The notes under the pieces were generated by a model. That model did not search any database and was not told the origin of the DNA. It saw nothing but the letters and a program-made list of their open reading frames with translations. Shown in pieces: positions 26,094 through 35,356 of a DNA stretch of 39,327 nt (its first letter is position 1; each line of letters opens with the position of its first letter). A program made the position numbers and the translations under genes. Source of the DNA: an uncultured Rhodobacterales bacterium (GTDB taxonomy: Bacteria > Pseudomonadota > Alphaproteobacteria > Rhodobacterales > Rhodobacteraceae); NCBI GenBank assembly GCA_903873585.1, contig CAIQOV010000054.1, forward strand, positions 1 to 39,327. The letters run 5' to 3'.

Positions 26094-26444
26094 TCACGCC
26101 TTGGGCAACAGGCCTACGGGCAGGGCAGGGTCCAGCCAAAAGTCTAAGGGCGCTTTGTCGGCCACATGGGTTAGGCGCTTGAATTCGCAGGTGATCTCGT
26201 CGCCGTCCACGGTGGCGGCGACGATCAGGCATTGAAACACGTGCCGGCTGCCATCGTACAAATCGACCAAGCCGCGCAGGTGCGGCGTTAGCGCGCCGTC
26301 TAGCACAAAGCCGTCGTGCCAAAAGCGCAACACCGGAAAGACCGCATCCCCCACCTGAACGCGCAGTTTCGACTTGCGCCGTTCTTTGGCTTTGCGCGCC
26401 AGTTCCAGCCCTTCGCGCACTTCTTTGGATAGAAAATTGAGCAT
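26094..26444 (-). CDS. Conserved-looking small protein, 116 aa, function unknown
   Basis: MLNFLSKEVREGLELARKAKERRKSKL is a basic, amphipathic N-terminal helix. It is followed by beta-rich sequence (LRVQVGDAVFPVLRFWHDGFVL, LVDLYDGSRHVFQCLIVAAT, ITCEFKRL) that would make a small barrel, somewhat like PilZ-type folds. The PilZ binding residues are not evident, so I do not assign that family. I start at ATG 26444 because GGAGG lies six bases before it. The open frame continues to 26561 without support. It is convergent with the PatB-type gene. Confidence 0.75.
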   Translation of the reverse strand: MLNFLSKEVREGLELARKAKERRKSKLRVQVGDAVFPVLRFWHDGFVLDGALTPHLRGLVDLYDGSRHVFQCLIVAATVDGDEITCEFKRLTHVADKAPLDFWLDPALPVGLLPKA

Positions 26445-26615
26445 CTGCGCCTCCATCTTGCCCAGTTTGGCGGCATTGGTTGGAAAAACAAGAAGACTGC
26501 GGCATGTGGCACATTTGCCTTTTGGGCGTGACTTTGTTGCAACACCCTTGGCATTTCCCAAAGGCCGAAACCTGCGCTATGCTTGGCTTGCGAAAGCACC
26601 AAAGGATCACACCTG

Positions 26616-27779
26616 ATGCGTTGTTTTGCCCTTTTTGCCCTATGCGCGCTTGCCACCCCCGCTGCCGCTGCACCCTGCGGCGGTGACTTTCGTGCTTTCG
26701 TGCAAGCGATGGGGGCCGAGGCCGCAGCCCTTGGCCTGCCGCAAAGCGCTGTCCACGCCGTGCTAGACGGCGCGCAGATTGACCCTGCCGTGATCAAGGC
26801 CGACCACGCGCAGGGCATTTTCCGCAAGACCTTTATCGACTTTTCCACCGCGCTTATCTCGAAAAACCGTATTGAGAATGCGGCGGTTTATGCGCGCAAA
26901 TATGACGCCGCTTTTTCGGCGGCAGAGCAGAAATTTGGCGTCTCACGCGGGGTTATTTTGGCCTTTTGGGCCTTTGAAACCGACTTCGGGCAGGTGCAGG
27001 GCGATTTTGACACCCGCAATGCCCTGCTGACCCTAGCGCATGATTGCCGCCGCCCCGAGGTGTTTCAGCCCCAAGTGATGGCGGCTATTGCCCTGACCGC
27101 GAAGGGCGATTTTGCCCCCGGCCAAACCAAAGGCGCTTGGGCGGGTGAGATTGGCATGGTGCAAATGCTGCCCCGCGATATCTTGGAGCGTGGCGAAGAT
27201 GGTGACGGGGATGGCCAGATCACCCTCGCCACCTCTGCCCCCGATGCCATCGTATCCTTGGCGCATATGCTGCAGTTTTACGGCTGGCGCGCAGGCGAAC
27301 CGTGGATGCAAGAGGTGGTTGTACCCCAAACGATGGATTGGGCGCAATCTGGCTTGGTAACCGAACTGCCCAGTGCCACTTGGCTGGCGATGGGCGTTGT
27401 GCCAAAGGCGGGCAAACTGGCCGACTTGCCCGCCTCGCTTATTCTGCCGCAGGGGCGCAAGGGGCCTGCGTTTTTGGTCTATCCCAATTTCAAGGTGTTG
27501 TTTGAATGGAACAAAAGCTTCACCTATGTCACGACAGCCGCCCATTTTGCCGCCCGTATCGAAGGCGCAGCCCCTTATCAGGCTGGCACGCCTGATGCTG
27601 GCCTAGACGGTGATCAGATGATCGCCTTGCAGCAAAAACTCGCCAAGCGCGGCTATGACATGGGCAAGGCCGATGGCGTGCTGGGTGCCGCCACCCGCGT
27701 CGCCGTGCAGGCAGAGCAACAGCGCCTAGGCCTGCCCGCCGATGGCTGGCCCACCCCTGAATTGTTGGAATTGCTATGA
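26616..27779 (+). CDS. Secreted lytic murein transglycosylase (MltB/SLT_2 type)
   Basis: The 387-residue protein begins with a clear Sec signal peptide (MRCFALFALCALATPAAAA, likely cut near residue 19). The SLT_2 domain has its catalytic Glu in AFWAFETDFGQVQGD (E121). GAWAGEIGMVQMLPRDI, GDGDGQITLATSAPDAI and LVYPNFKVLFEWNKS follow. A PG_binding_1 domain ends it (about 325-385, LAKRGYDMGKADGVLGAATRV). It cleaves peptidoglycan glycan strands in the periplasm. ATG 26616 follows AAAGGA. Its stop overlaps the next start (ATGA). It is a distant paralogue of the signal-less enzyme at 17207-18349. Confidence 0.92.
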   Translation: MRCFALFALCALATPAAAAPCGGDFRAFVQAMGAEAAALGLPQSAVHAVLDGAQIDPAVIKADHAQGIFRKTFIDFSTALISKNRIENAAVYARKYDAAFSAAEQKFGVSRGVILAFWAFETDFGQVQGDFDTRNALLTLAHDCRRPEVFQPQVMAAIALTAKGDFAPGQTKGAWAGEIGMVQMLPRDILERGEDGDGDGQITLATSAPDAIVSLAHMLQFYGWRAGEPWMQEVVVPQTMDWAQSGLVTELPSATWLAMGVVPKAGKLADLPASLILPQGRKGPAFLVYPNFKVLFEWNKSFTYVTTAAHFAARIEGAAPYQAGTPDAGLDGDQMIALQQKLAKRGYDMGKADGVLGAATRVAVQAEQQRLGLPADGWPTPELLELL

Positions 27780-28333
27780 CCGAAGTCACTTTGCCCGAAT
27801 TGATGGCCGCCCTGCCGCATATCCTGTCGGCCCCCAAAGACGATGCGCCGATCCACAGCCTGTGCCTGCGCCCCGGCTACGGGTTGCGCAGCTTTCCCAC
27901 CAGCATCACCATGACCCGCGCCTTTGGCATTCCGGGGGAACGCTGGGCAACCGCGCCTTGGCTGAAGCTGGCCGATGGCACGCCCGATCCGGGCATCCAA
28001 GTCTCGATCCTGCCGATCCGCGTGATGGATCTTGTTTGGCGCGACCGCGAAGCTTCACCGCATCCCGGTGATCCGATTGTTGCCGATCTGAACTGCTCAC
28101 TCGCCAACCTGCCCGCAGGCACTCTGCTGCAAGCAGGCACAGCGGTGCTGAAAGTGTCCAACCATTTCAATGAGGCTTGCGCGAAGTGGAAGGTCCGCTA
28201 CGGCGCGGATGCGCGCGCTTTCATCGACGCCCCCGGCCACCCCGAGTTGCGCCTGCGCGGCATTCTGTGTTCGGTGGAAGTCGACGGTGAAGTTACCCTC
28301 ACAGACCGCCTAAAAGTGCTCAGCCGCCCTTAG
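27776..28333 (+). CDS. MOSC-domain protein, 185 aa
   Basis: The last ~110 residues follow the MOSC pattern: DPIVADLNCSLANLPAGTLLQ, AVLKVSNHFNEACAKW and LRLRGILCSVEVDGEV. The conserved Cys is in ACAKW. MOSC domains bind molybdenum-cofactor sulfur or act in N-hydroxylamine reduction; no partner enzyme is seen here. The start overlaps the transglycosylase stop by four bases. The stop overlaps the stop of the convergent hbd gene by four bases, leaving no intergenic DNA on either side. Confidence 0.8.
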   Translation: MTEVTLPELMAALPHILSAPKDDAPIHSLCLRPGYGLRSFPTSITMTRAFGIPGERWATAPWLKLADGTPDPGIQVSILPIRVMDLVWRDREASPHPGDPIVADLNCSLANLPAGTLLQAGTAVLKVSNHFNEACAKWKVRYGADARAFIDAPGHPELRLRGILCSVEVDGEVTLTDRLKVLSRP

Positions 28334-29205
28334 CGCGTTGGCACGGGCACATCGCCGCGGTAATCGTAAAACCCACGCTGGGTTTTGCGGCCAAGCCACC
28401 CCGCTTCCACATATTTGGTCAGCAAGGGGCAGGGGCGGTATTTGGTATCGGCCAAGCCTTCGTGCAGCACGTTCATGATGGCAAGGCAGGTGTCCAGCCC
28501 GATGAAATCGGCCAGTTCCAGCGGCCCCATCGGATGGTTGGCCCCCAGCTTCAGGCTTTCGTCAATTGATTTGACCGAACCAACACCCTCATACAGCGTA
28601 TAAACCGCTTCGTTGATCATCGGCATCAAGATGCGGTTGACGATGAAGGCGGGAAAATCCTCGGCACTCGCGGCGGTTTTGCCCAAGCGCGCGACGACTT
28701 CGTGCAAACTGTCCCATGTCGCCTGATCGGTGGCAATGCCGCGGATCAGTTCAACCAATTGCATCACGGGCACGGGGTTCATGAAGTGAAAGCCCATGAA
28801 CTTTTCCGGCCGATCGGTCCGGCTGGCAAGCCGCGTGATGGAAATGGATGAGGTGTTTGATGTTAAGATCGTGTCCGCCCCCAAATGCGGCCCCAATGCC
28901 TTAAAGATCGCGTCCTTGACGCTTTCCTTTTCGGTCGCCGCCTCGATGATCAAATCGCACGGCCCCAGATCGGCGATGGTCAGCGATGTCTTGATCCGCG
29001 CCATCGCCTCGGCCTTCGCTTCAGCCGTCACCTTGCCGCGCGTCACTTGGCGTTCGATGTTGCGATCAATCGTGACCAAGGCTTTGCTGAGGCTTTCTTC
29101 GCTGACATCATTCATCAGCACATCATAGCCCGCCAAGGCAAAGACATGGGCGATCCCGTTGCCCATCTGCCCCGCGCCTACGATCCCGACTGTCTGAATG
29201 GCCAT
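28330..29205 (-). CDS. 3-hydroxybutyryl-CoA dehydrogenase
   Basis: A 291-residue NAD(P)-dependent 3-hydroxyacyl-CoA dehydrogenase (Hbd/PaaH type). The N-terminal Rossmann motif GIVGAGQMGNGIAH (7-20), GFHFMNPVPVMQLVELI, SAEDFPAFIVNRILMPMINEA and LADFIGLDTCLAIM are diagnostic. It interconverts 3-hydroxybutyryl-CoA and acetoacetyl-CoA. The etfBA genes on the opposite strand 1.1 kb away fit a common role in acyl-CoA oxidation, since ETF takes electrons from acyl-CoA dehydrogenases. Which of beta-oxidation, ethylmalonyl-CoA or PHB metabolism it serves cannot be told. Confidence 0.93.
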   Translation of the reverse strand: MAIQTVGIVGAGQMGNGIAHVFALAGYDVLMNDVSEESLSKALVTIDRNIERQVTRGKVTAEAKAEAMARIKTSLTIADLGPCDLIIEAATEKESVKDAIFKALGPHLGADTILTSNTSSISITRLASRTDRPEKFMGFHFMNPVPVMQLVELIRGIATDQATWDSLHEVVARLGKTAASAEDFPAFIVNRILMPMINEAVYTLYEGVGSVKSIDESLKLGANHPMGPLELADFIGLDTCLAIMNVLHEGLADTKYRPCPLLTKYVEAGWLGRKTQRGFYDYRGDVPVPTR

Positions 29206-29278
29206 CTTGCGCCCCCTAAATCTTCCACTGCCACCCTAACCCCGCCGCCCTGTCGCAGCAAGGCCGCCGCCCCTTGCC

Positions 29279-29324
29279 TTTCATATTTGCCCAAATATCC
29301 CGGGGTGCGGGGCTGGCCCCGCTT
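29279..29324. repeat. Dispersed intergenic repeat, copy B (two palindromes)
   Basis: ATATTTG-CC-CAAATAT (29283-29298) is followed by GCGGGGC-TG-GCCCCGC (29307-29322). Both are perfect 7-bp-armed palindromes. A weaker copy lies at 17156-17204. It sits in the divergent gap between hbd and the twin-transmembrane gene. Confidence 0.6.
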
Positions 29325-29385
29325 CTGCCCTTCGCTTTTCAGATTGCGCGCACTATGTCTTGGCGCAACCAAAGGAACAAACCCC

Positions 29386-29598
29386 ATGCTTCTGCACGAT
29401 CCGCTCTTCCTGCTTGCCACCGCCGTTTGCCTTGTCGTTCTGGTCATCTTGCTGATCGGGATCGGCACATTTGGCAAAGGGGGTGAGTTTAACCGCAAAT
29501 ATGCCAACAAACTGATGCAACTGCGCATTGTCGCCCAAGGTCTGGCCGTCTTGGTGATCGTGCTGTTTGCTTGGGCTCGTTCCAAGGGGATGCCGTGA
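29386..29598 (+). CDS. Twin-transmembrane HIG1-like small protein, 70 aa
   Basis: Two helices (about residues 7-28 and 45-64) are joined by GTFGKGGEFNRKYANKLMQL, whose RKYANKLMQLRI resembles the HIG1-domain consensus. HIG1 proteins associate with respiratory complexes in mitochondria; a bacterial role is not established. ATG 29386 follows AAAGGAA. The TGA overlaps the ATG of the adenosyltransferase gene (TGATG), so the two are translationally coupled. Confidence 0.85.
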   Translation: MLLHDPLFLLATAVCLVVLVILLIGIGTFGKGGEFNRKYANKLMQLRIVAQGLAVLVIVLFAWARSKGMP

Positions 29599-30170
29599 TG
29601 GTTGTTCTGTCCAAAATCTACACCCGCACGGGCGATACGGGCCAAACGGCCCTTGGCAACGGCGACCGTGTGCCCAAGTTTGATCTGCGCGTGGCCGCTT
29701 ACGGCACGGTTGATGAAACCAACGCCACCTTAGGGATGGCGCGGCTGCACTGCGGCGCGCTGGATGACAGTTTGGCGCGGGTATCCAACGACCTGTTCGA
29801 TCTGGGCGCAGACTTGTGCACGCCAGATATCGAGAATGACGCCACCGCCCCCTATCCGCGCCTGCGCATCATCGCAGCCCAAGTTGATCGGCTAGAGGCC
29901 GAGATTGACGCGATGAACACCCACCTTACCCCCCTGCGCAGCTTCATCCTGCCCGGTGGGTCGCCCCTTGCCGCCCACTTGCACCTGTGCCGCACCACCT
30001 GTCGTCGGGCTGAACGGTTGACGGTGGAACTTGCCGCCCATGAAGCCGTGAACCCTGAAGCGATCAAATACCTCAACCGCCTGTCGGATTGGTTCTTCGT
30101 GGCTGGCCGCATCGCCAATGACAACGGTGCGCAAGATGTGCTTTGGGTTCCGGGCCTGACGCGGGGCTGA
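29598..30170 (+). CDS. ATP:cob(I)alamin adenosyltransferase, PduO type
   Basis: This 190-residue protein transfers adenosyl from ATP to cob(I)alamin to make coenzyme B12. The PduO/MMAB marks are clear: YTRTGDTGQTALGNG (8-22), VAAYGTVDETNATLG, FILPGGSPLAAHLHLCRTTC, RRAERLTVEL and YLNRLSDWFFVAGRIAND. Rhodobacterales use adenosylcobalamin for methylmalonyl- and ethylmalonyl-CoA mutases, which fits the acyl-CoA genes around it. The start at 29598 is fixed by the TGATG overlap with the HIG1-like gene; the frame runs back to 29571 inside that gene. Confidence 0.93.
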   Translation: MVVLSKIYTRTGDTGQTALGNGDRVPKFDLRVAAYGTVDETNATLGMARLHCGALDDSLARVSNDLFDLGADLCTPDIENDATAPYPRLRIIAAQVDRLEAEIDAMNTHLTPLRSFILPGGSPLAAHLHLCRTTCRRAERLTVELAAHEAVNPEAIKYLNRLSDWFFVAGRIANDNGAQDVLWVPGLTRG

Positions 30171-30177
30171 AAACTCA

Positions 30178-30210
30178 ATGGGCGGCAAAGCCTAAGGCCG
30201 CGCCGCCCAT
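30178..30210 (+). terminator. Hairpin after the adenosyltransferase gene
   Basis: ATGGGCGGC pairs with GCCGCCCAT (9 bp), with an inner GCC-TAA-GGC hairpin. GATTCTTT follows. It separates the cobalamin gene from etfBA; the T run is weak. Confidence 0.5.
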
Positions 30211-30350
30211 GATTCTTTGCACGCATCGCCCCCATGGCGTCTGCGCGACAAGCCGTGTCGATTTTGGCCTTTTGCAGCGCGGCAAGACGGTTTAAAGCAC
30301 GGGGCGAGAGCTTGCCCTGGCCACTTGGCCCCCTACTGGAGAGATACGCG

Positions 30351-31112
30351 ATGAAGGTCCTTGTGCCTGTCAAACGTGTGATCGACTACAACGTGAAAGT
30401 TCGCGTCAAGGCGGACGGGTCCGGTGTCGATCTGGCGAACGTGAAGATGTCGATGAACCCCTTTGACGAAATTGCCGTCGAAGAGGCGATCCGCCTGAAA
30501 GAAAAAGGCATTGCGACCGAGGTGATCGTGGTGTCGATCGGTGTGAAGCAAGCGCAAGAAACCCTGCGCACCGCTTTGGCCATGGGCGCTGACCGTGCGA
30601 TCTTGATTGAAGCCACCGCCGATGTGCAAACCGATATCGAACCGCTGGCCGTTGCCAAACTGCTGGCCGCTGTCGTCGCCGAAGAGGCCCCCGGCTTGGT
30701 GCTGTGCGGCAAGCAAGCCATTGACAATGACATGAACGCCACGGGCCAAATGCTGTCGGCCCTGCTGGGTTGGTCGCAAGGCACGTTCATTTCGGAACTG
30801 GCTGTTGCTGACGGCAAAGCCACTGTGACACGCGAAGTGGACGGCGGCTTGCAAAGCATCGCCGTGACCCTGCCTGCCGTTCTGACCGTTGACCTGCGCC
30901 TGAACGACCCGCGCTATGCCAGCTTGCCCAATATCATGAAAGCCAAGGCCAAGCCTTTGGCGCTTAAGACTCCGGCAGATTACGGCGTGGATGTCTCGCC
31001 ACGTCTCAGCGTGCTGAAAACCGTAGAACCCGCTGGCCGTAAGGCTGGGGTCAAGGTTGGCTCGGTGGCCGAGTTGATCGCGAAACTTAAAGACGAAGCA
31101 GGGGTGATCTAA
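30351..31112 (+). CDS. etfB: Electron transfer flavoprotein beta subunit
   Basis: EtfB (253 residues) with EtfA passes electrons from acyl-CoA dehydrogenases to ETF-ubiquinone oxidoreductase. Typical features are [32 protein letters not shown] and the AMP-site region [17 protein letters not shown] (119-135). The dehydrogenase recognition loop is [12 protein letters not shown] (192-203). ATG 30351 follows GGAGAG. The 180-base leader contains a TTGC-N6-GCAA palindrome at 30272-30285. One base separates it from etfA. Confidence 0.97.
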   Translation: MKVLVPVKRVIDYNVKVRVKADGSGVDLANVKMSMNPFDEIAVEEAIRLKEKGIATEVIVVSIGVKQAQETLRTALAMGADRAILIEATADVQTDIEPLAVAKLLAAVVAEEAPGLVLCGKQAIDNDMNATGQMLSALLGWSQGTFISELAVADGKATVTREVDGGLQSIAVTLPAVLTVDLRLNDPRYASLPNIMKAKAKPLALKTPADYGVDVSPRLSVLKTVEPAGRKAGVKVGSVAELIAKLKDEAGVI

Positions 31113-31113
31113 G

Positions 31114-32040
31114 ATGGCCGTTCTTCTGATTGCAGACGTGAATGACGGCGCTTTGGCCACCGATCAGGTCGCCAAGGCTTTGGCCGCGCTGACCTCGTTG
31201 GGCGACGTGCATGTGCTGGTCGCAGGCACGGGTGGCGATGCCGCCGCGGCTGAGGCGGCCACGTTGGCTGGCGTGTCAAAGGTGCTGTTTGCCGATGACC
31301 ACGCCTATTGCCACGGCATGGCCGAAGCCACCGCCGCTTTGGTGGTTGGGCTGGCGGGCGGCTATAGCCACATCTGTGGTGCAGCCACCGCTGCCAACAA
31401 GAACGTGCTGCCCCGTGTGGCGGCTTTGTTGGATGTGATGGTCCTGTCTGACGTGACCGCCGTGATCGACGCCGACACCTTTGAACGCCCGATCTATGCG
31501 GGCAACGCTGTGCAAACGGTCAAATCCTCGGACGGCAAGAAAGTCTTCTCGATCCGCACCGCAGGCTTTACGGCAGTGGGCAACGGTGGTTCTGCGGCTG
31601 TCGAGAAAATCGGCGGGCCGGGGGCGAATGGCCTTTCGGCTTGGGTTGAGGACCGTGTGGCAACCTCGGATCGCCCAGAACTGACATCGGCTGGCATTGT
31701 GGTGTCGGGCGGGCGCGGCGTTGGGTCGAAGGAAAGCTTTGATCTGATCGAAAAGCTGGCTGACAAGCTGAACGGCGCAGTTGGCGCATCGCGTGCCGCC
31801 GTGGATTCGGGCTATGCACCGAATGATTGGCAAGTGGGCCAAACGGGCAAAGTGGTTGCGCCGAACCTGTATGTCGCTGTCGGGATTTCGGGCGCTATCC
31901 AGCACCTTGCTGGCATGAAAGATTCCAAAATCATCGTCGCCATCAACAAGGATGAGGAAGCGCCGATCTTCCAAGTCGCTGACTATGGCTTGGTGTCTGA
32001 CCTGTTCACCGCTGTGCCGGAACTGATCGAAAAGCTGTAA
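31114..32040 (+). CDS. etfA: Electron transfer flavoprotein alpha subunit
   Basis: EtfA (308 residues) binds the FAD. The C-terminal FAD domain shows [15 protein letters not shown] (195-209), [20 protein letters not shown] (241-260) and [18 protein letters not shown] (277-294). The N-terminal domain starts [14 protein letters not shown]. It follows etfB by one base and ends at a strong bidirectional hairpin. Confidence 0.97.
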   Translation: MAVLLIADVNDGALATDQVAKALAALTSLGDVHVLVAGTGGDAAAAEAATLAGVSKVLFADDHAYCHGMAEATAALVVGLAGGYSHICGAATAANKNVLPRVAALLDVMVLSDVTAVIDADTFERPIYAGNAVQTVKSSDGKKVFSIRTAGFTAVGNGGSAAVEKIGGPGANGLSAWVEDRVATSDRPELTSAGIVVSGGRGVGSKESFDLIEKLADKLNGAVGASRAAVDSGYAPNDWQVGQTGKVVAPNLYVAVGISGAIQHLAGMKDSKIIVAINKDEEAPIFQVADYGLVSDLFTAVPELIEKL

Positions 32041-32070
32041 GGCGGGCAAATAGTCTGCACGCTGGCGAAC

Positions 32071-32097
32071 AAGGGCGGCCCGAAAGGGCCGCCCTTT
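32071..32097. terminator. Bidirectional terminator between etfA and the SDR gene
   Basis: AAGGGCGGCCC-GAAA-GGGCCGCCCTT is a perfect 11-bp stem with a GNRA-type tetraloop, flanked by short A and T tracts. It sits 30 bases after etfA and directly abuts the convergent SDR stop at 32101. Confidence 0.75.
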
Positions 32098-32100
32098 GCC

Positions 32101-32916
32101 TTAGCCCACCAGCCAGTCGAGCCCGCGGGTGGGCAGGATGCGCCGCGCAAGGGCTGCGATATGCGCGGGCAGGGTGACATAGTAGCGCGCTTTCGGGCGG
32201 GGGGATTCCACCGCGTGAATCAGGGCTTTGGTCACGGCAGAACAGGGCAACTCGAAGCGGTCTTTCTTGCCCGAGGTGTCGTAAAGCCTTGCGCGAAAGA
32301 TGGCATAGTCAGCAGCGCGGGCTGAGTTTTGCCAATCAATCCAGCGTTCGAAATGGGCTTGGGCGTTGACCCTGATCTTGGTGCCAATCGGGCCCGGTTC
32401 GATCAAGATCACCTTCACCCCCGTTCCGCGCATTTCCAGCCGCAGCACATCGCTTAAGCCTTCCATGGCGAACTTGGTGGCCACATAGGCCCCGCGCCAT
32501 TCGGCCCCCACAATCCCCAAAACCGATGAGCAGTTGACGATCCGCCCCGCGCCTTGCGCCCGCATCAGGGGCAGAACGCGGCGGGTTAGGTCGTGATAGC
32601 CGAACAAGTTCACCTCAAATATTGCGCGTAGGGCATCGCGGGGCAGGTCTTCGACCAAGCCGGGGCTGGCGAAAGCGCCGTTGTTGAACAGCGCATCCAG
32701 CCGCCCGCCACGCGCCATAATCTGATCCACCGCTGCCGCAATGGACGCTTCATCCGCATAATCCAAAACAAAGCTGTCCAACCCTTCGGCCTGCAACCGC
32801 GCGCAATCCGTAGCTTGGCGGCAGGTGGCCAAAACCCGCCAACCTCGTGCCGCCAACCCGTGTGCTGCATCATAGCCGATGCCCGACGAACAGCCCGTGA
32901 TCAAAATGGTTTTCAT
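32101..32916 (-). CDS. Short-chain dehydrogenase/reductase (SDR), 271 aa
   Basis: A classical SDR: cofactor motif TGCSSGIG (7-14), NNGA (78-81, usual NNAG), N103, S130/S131 and the catalytic YVATK (Y144, K148). IEPGPIGTKI follows. The extended C-terminus (ESPRPKARYYVTLPAHIAALARRILP) resembles the 17-beta-hydroxysteroid dehydrogenase-like SDR group. The substrate is unknown. It is divergent from parC with about 110 bases between starts. Confidence 0.9.
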   Translation of the reverse strand: MKTILITGCSSGIGYDAAHGLAARGWRVLATCRQATDCARLQAEGLDSFVLDYADEASIAAAVDQIMARGGRLDALFNNGAFASPGLVEDLPRDALRAIFEVNLFGYHDLTRRVLPLMRAQGAGRIVNCSSVLGIVGAEWRGAYVATKFAMEGLSDVLRLEMRGTGVKVILIEPGPIGTKIRVNAQAHFERWIDWQNSARAADYAIFRARLYDTSGKKDRFELPCSAVTKALIHAVESPRPKARYYVTLPAHIAALARRILPTRGLDWLVG

Positions 32917-33028
32917 GGCGCGATTTCCCTTGGTTTCGTCAAGGGTAGCAGAACCTCACGCCGCGCCAAGCCTTCGTGCCGCGCAAAACCCTCTGGACCC
33001 AAGGCCAAGGGCGCACTACACAACCCCC

Positions 33029-35350
33029 ATGTCAGATACGCCCGACGATATCCCCGAGGCCGCAGACCTACCTGCCGAGCCTACCTTGCGCAGCGAGCCT
33101 TTGGCCCGCGCGATTGGGGAACGCTATCTGACCTATGCTTTGTCGACCATCATGCACCGCGCCTTGCCCGATGCCCGCGATGGCCTAAAGCCCGTTCACC
33201 GCCGCATCCTGTTTGCGATGCGCGAATTGCGCTTGGCTTCCACCGGCGGGTTTCGCAAATCGGCCAAGATTTCGGGCGACGTGATGGGCAACTATCACCC
33301 GCACGGCGATGCGGCGATTTACGATGCCATGGCACGCTTGGCGCAAGATTTTAACGTGCGTTACCCCTTGGTCGATGGCCAAGGTAACTTTGGCAACATC
33401 GACGGCGACAACCCCGCCGCCGCCCGCTACACCGAAGCCCGCCTGACGGCTGTGGCCGAGGCGCTGATGGAAGGCTTGGCCGAAAACGCGGTCGATTACC
33501 GCGCCAATTACGATGGCACGCTGGAAGAGCCTGTCGTGATGCCTGCGGCCTTTCCCAACCTGTTGGCCAACGGGTCTTCGGGCATTGCCGTGGGCATGGC
33601 GACCAACATCCCGCCGCACAACTTGGATGAACTGATCCAAGGCTGCCACGCGCTGTTGGCCAATCCTGACCTTGGCATCGACGCGCTGGTTGATCTTATT
33701 CCCGGCCCCGATTTTCCAACCGGCGGCGTGATCATCGAAGACAGTGCCACGATCTTGGAAAGCTACCGCACCGGACGCGGCAGTTTTCGCACCCGTGCGC
33801 GCTGGCAGATCGAAGATTTGGGCCGTGGGATGTGGCAAATCGTTGTCACCGAAATTCCCTATCAGGTTGCCAAATCCAAACTGATTGAACGCTTGGCCGA
33901 ACTGGTGAACCTGAAAAAAGTGCCCCTTCTGGCCGACGTGCGCGACGAATCCGCTGATGATATTCGCATCGTGCTAGAACCGCGCTCGCGCACGGTGGAA
34001 CCTGACCAGTTGATGGCCGCCCTGTTTCGCAATTCGGAACTGGAAAGCCGGTTCAGCTTGAACATGAACGTGCTGATCGACGGCAAAGTGCCCAAGGTGT
34101 GCAGCCTGAAAGAGGTGCTGCGCGCCTTTCTAGATCACCGCCGCGACGTGCTGAACCGCCGCAGCCAGCACCGTGTTGACAAGATCGACGCGCGGCTAGA
34201 GATTTTGGAAGGTTTCCTGATCACCTTCCTGCACCTTGACCGCGTCATTGACATTATTCGCTATGATGACGACCCAAAGCGCGCTTTGACAGCTGAAAAC
34301 TGGACGAAAAAGCACAAACGGGCGGTTTCGGAAAAAGACTATACCTCGCCGCCCGAAGGGGTGGGCCAGTTGAACGAGGTGCAGGCTGAAGCCATCCTCA
34401 ATATGCGCCTGCGGTCGCTGCGCCGTTTGGAAGAGATGGAACTTATCGCCGAACGTGATGCCTTGGTCGCAGAACGTGCGGGCCTTGCGGGGCTGTTGGC
34501 ATCGGATGCCGCCCAATGGCAACGCATCGGGGTCGAGCTTGAGGATATTCGCAAAGCCTTTGGCAAAGGCACCAAACTGGGCGCGCGCCGCACAACCTTT
34601 GCCGACGCGGGCGAGACGATTGAGATCACGGCCGAAGCGATGATTGAACGTGAACCGATTACCGTGATCTGCTCGCAAATGGGCTGGATTCGCGCGTTGA
34701 AGGGCCATGTCGATCTGGGCCTAGAGCAAAAGTTCAAAGACGGCGACGCGGCGCGGTTTGCCTTTCATGCCGAAACGACAGACAAAATCCTGATCGTCGG
34801 GGCCAATGGGCGGTTTTACACCGTGATGGGGGCCAACCTGCCCGGTGGGCGCGGCATGGGCGAACCGGTGCGCCTGATGGTCGATTTGCCCAACGATACG
34901 GCGATTGTCGATCTGATGATCTTCCGCCCCGCTGAAAAGCTGTTGGTCTGCTCGACCGCAGGCGATGGTTTTGTGGTGGTATCTGACGAGGTGCTGGCCC
35001 AAACCAAAGCGGGCAAGCAGGTGCTGACCTTGGGCGACGGCGTCAAAACCGCCGTTTGCCGCCGCGTTCAGGGCGACCATGTGGCTGTGGTGGGTGAAAA
35101 CCGCAAGGTTCTGGTCTTCGCCTTGGCCGACCTGCCCGAAATGGCGCGGGGCAAAGGGGTACGGTTGCAAAAGTACAAAGATGGCGGGCTAAGCGATGCC
35201 ACCACCTTTGTGCTGGCCAAGGGCCTGTCGTGGAAAGACCCCGCAGGGCGCACGCGCACCGAAACCGACTTGGCCGAATGGCAAGCCGCGCGCGGCACGG
35301 TTGGCCGCATGGCGCCACGCGGCTTCCCGCGCGACAATCGGTTTGATTAA
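33029..35350 (+). CDS. parC: DNA topoisomerase IV subunit A
   Basis: ParC (773 residues) is the DNA cleavage subunit that decatenates daughter chromosomes. The catalytic Tyr is Y134 in [55 protein letters not shown] and [24 protein letters not shown] confirm the family. The C-terminus is short, as in ParC rather than GyrA. At the quinolone-site position of E. coli Ser80 it has Ala95 (HGDAAIYDA). I start at ATG 33029 ([13 protein letters not shown]); the open frame runs back to 32879 inside the SDR gene without support. Confidence 0.95.
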   Translation: MSDTPDDIPEAADLPAEPTLRSEPLARAIGERYLTYALSTIMHRALPDARDGLKPVHRRILFAMRELRLASTGGFRKSAKISGDVMGNYHPHGDAAIYDAMARLAQDFNVRYPLVDGQGNFGNIDGDNPAAARYTEARLTAVAEALMEGLAENAVDYRANYDGTLEEPVVMPAAFPNLLANGSSGIAVGMATNIPPHNLDELIQGCHALLANPDLGIDALVDLIPGPDFPTGGVIIEDSATILESYRTGRGSFRTRARWQIEDLGRGMWQIVVTEIPYQVAKSKLIERLAELVNLKKVPLLADVRDESADDIRIVLEPRSRTVEPDQLMAALFRNSELESRFSLNMNVLIDGKVPKVCSLKEVLRAFLDHRRDVLNRRSQHRVDKIDARLEILEGFLITFLHLDRVIDIIRYDDDPKRALTAENWTKKHKRAVSEKDYTSPPEGVGQLNEVQAEAILNMRLRSLRRLEEMELIAERDALVAERAGLAGLLASDAAQWQRIGVELEDIRKAFGKGTKLGARRTTFADAGETIEITAEAMIEREPITVICSQMGWIRALKGHVDLGLEQKFKDGDAARFAFHAETTDKILIVGANGRFYTVMGANLPGGRGMGEPVRLMVDLPNDTAIVDLMIFRPAEKLLVCSTAGDGFVVVSDEVLAQTKAGKQVLTLGDGVKTAVCRRVQGDHVAVVGENRKVLVFALADLPEMARGKGVRLQKYKDGGLSDATTFVLAKGLSWKDPAGRTRTETDLAEWQAARGTVGRMAPRGFPRDNRFD

Positions 35351-35356
35351 GGCCGC

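Noticed and set aside
26445-26561. N-terminal extension of the 116-residue unknown protein, with a CATC motif
   Set aside because: The GGAGG site six bases before ATG 26444 decides for the shorter protein; the extension has no support.
30333-31160. 275-codon minus-strand frame
   Set aside because: Antisense to etfB; no recognisable domain.
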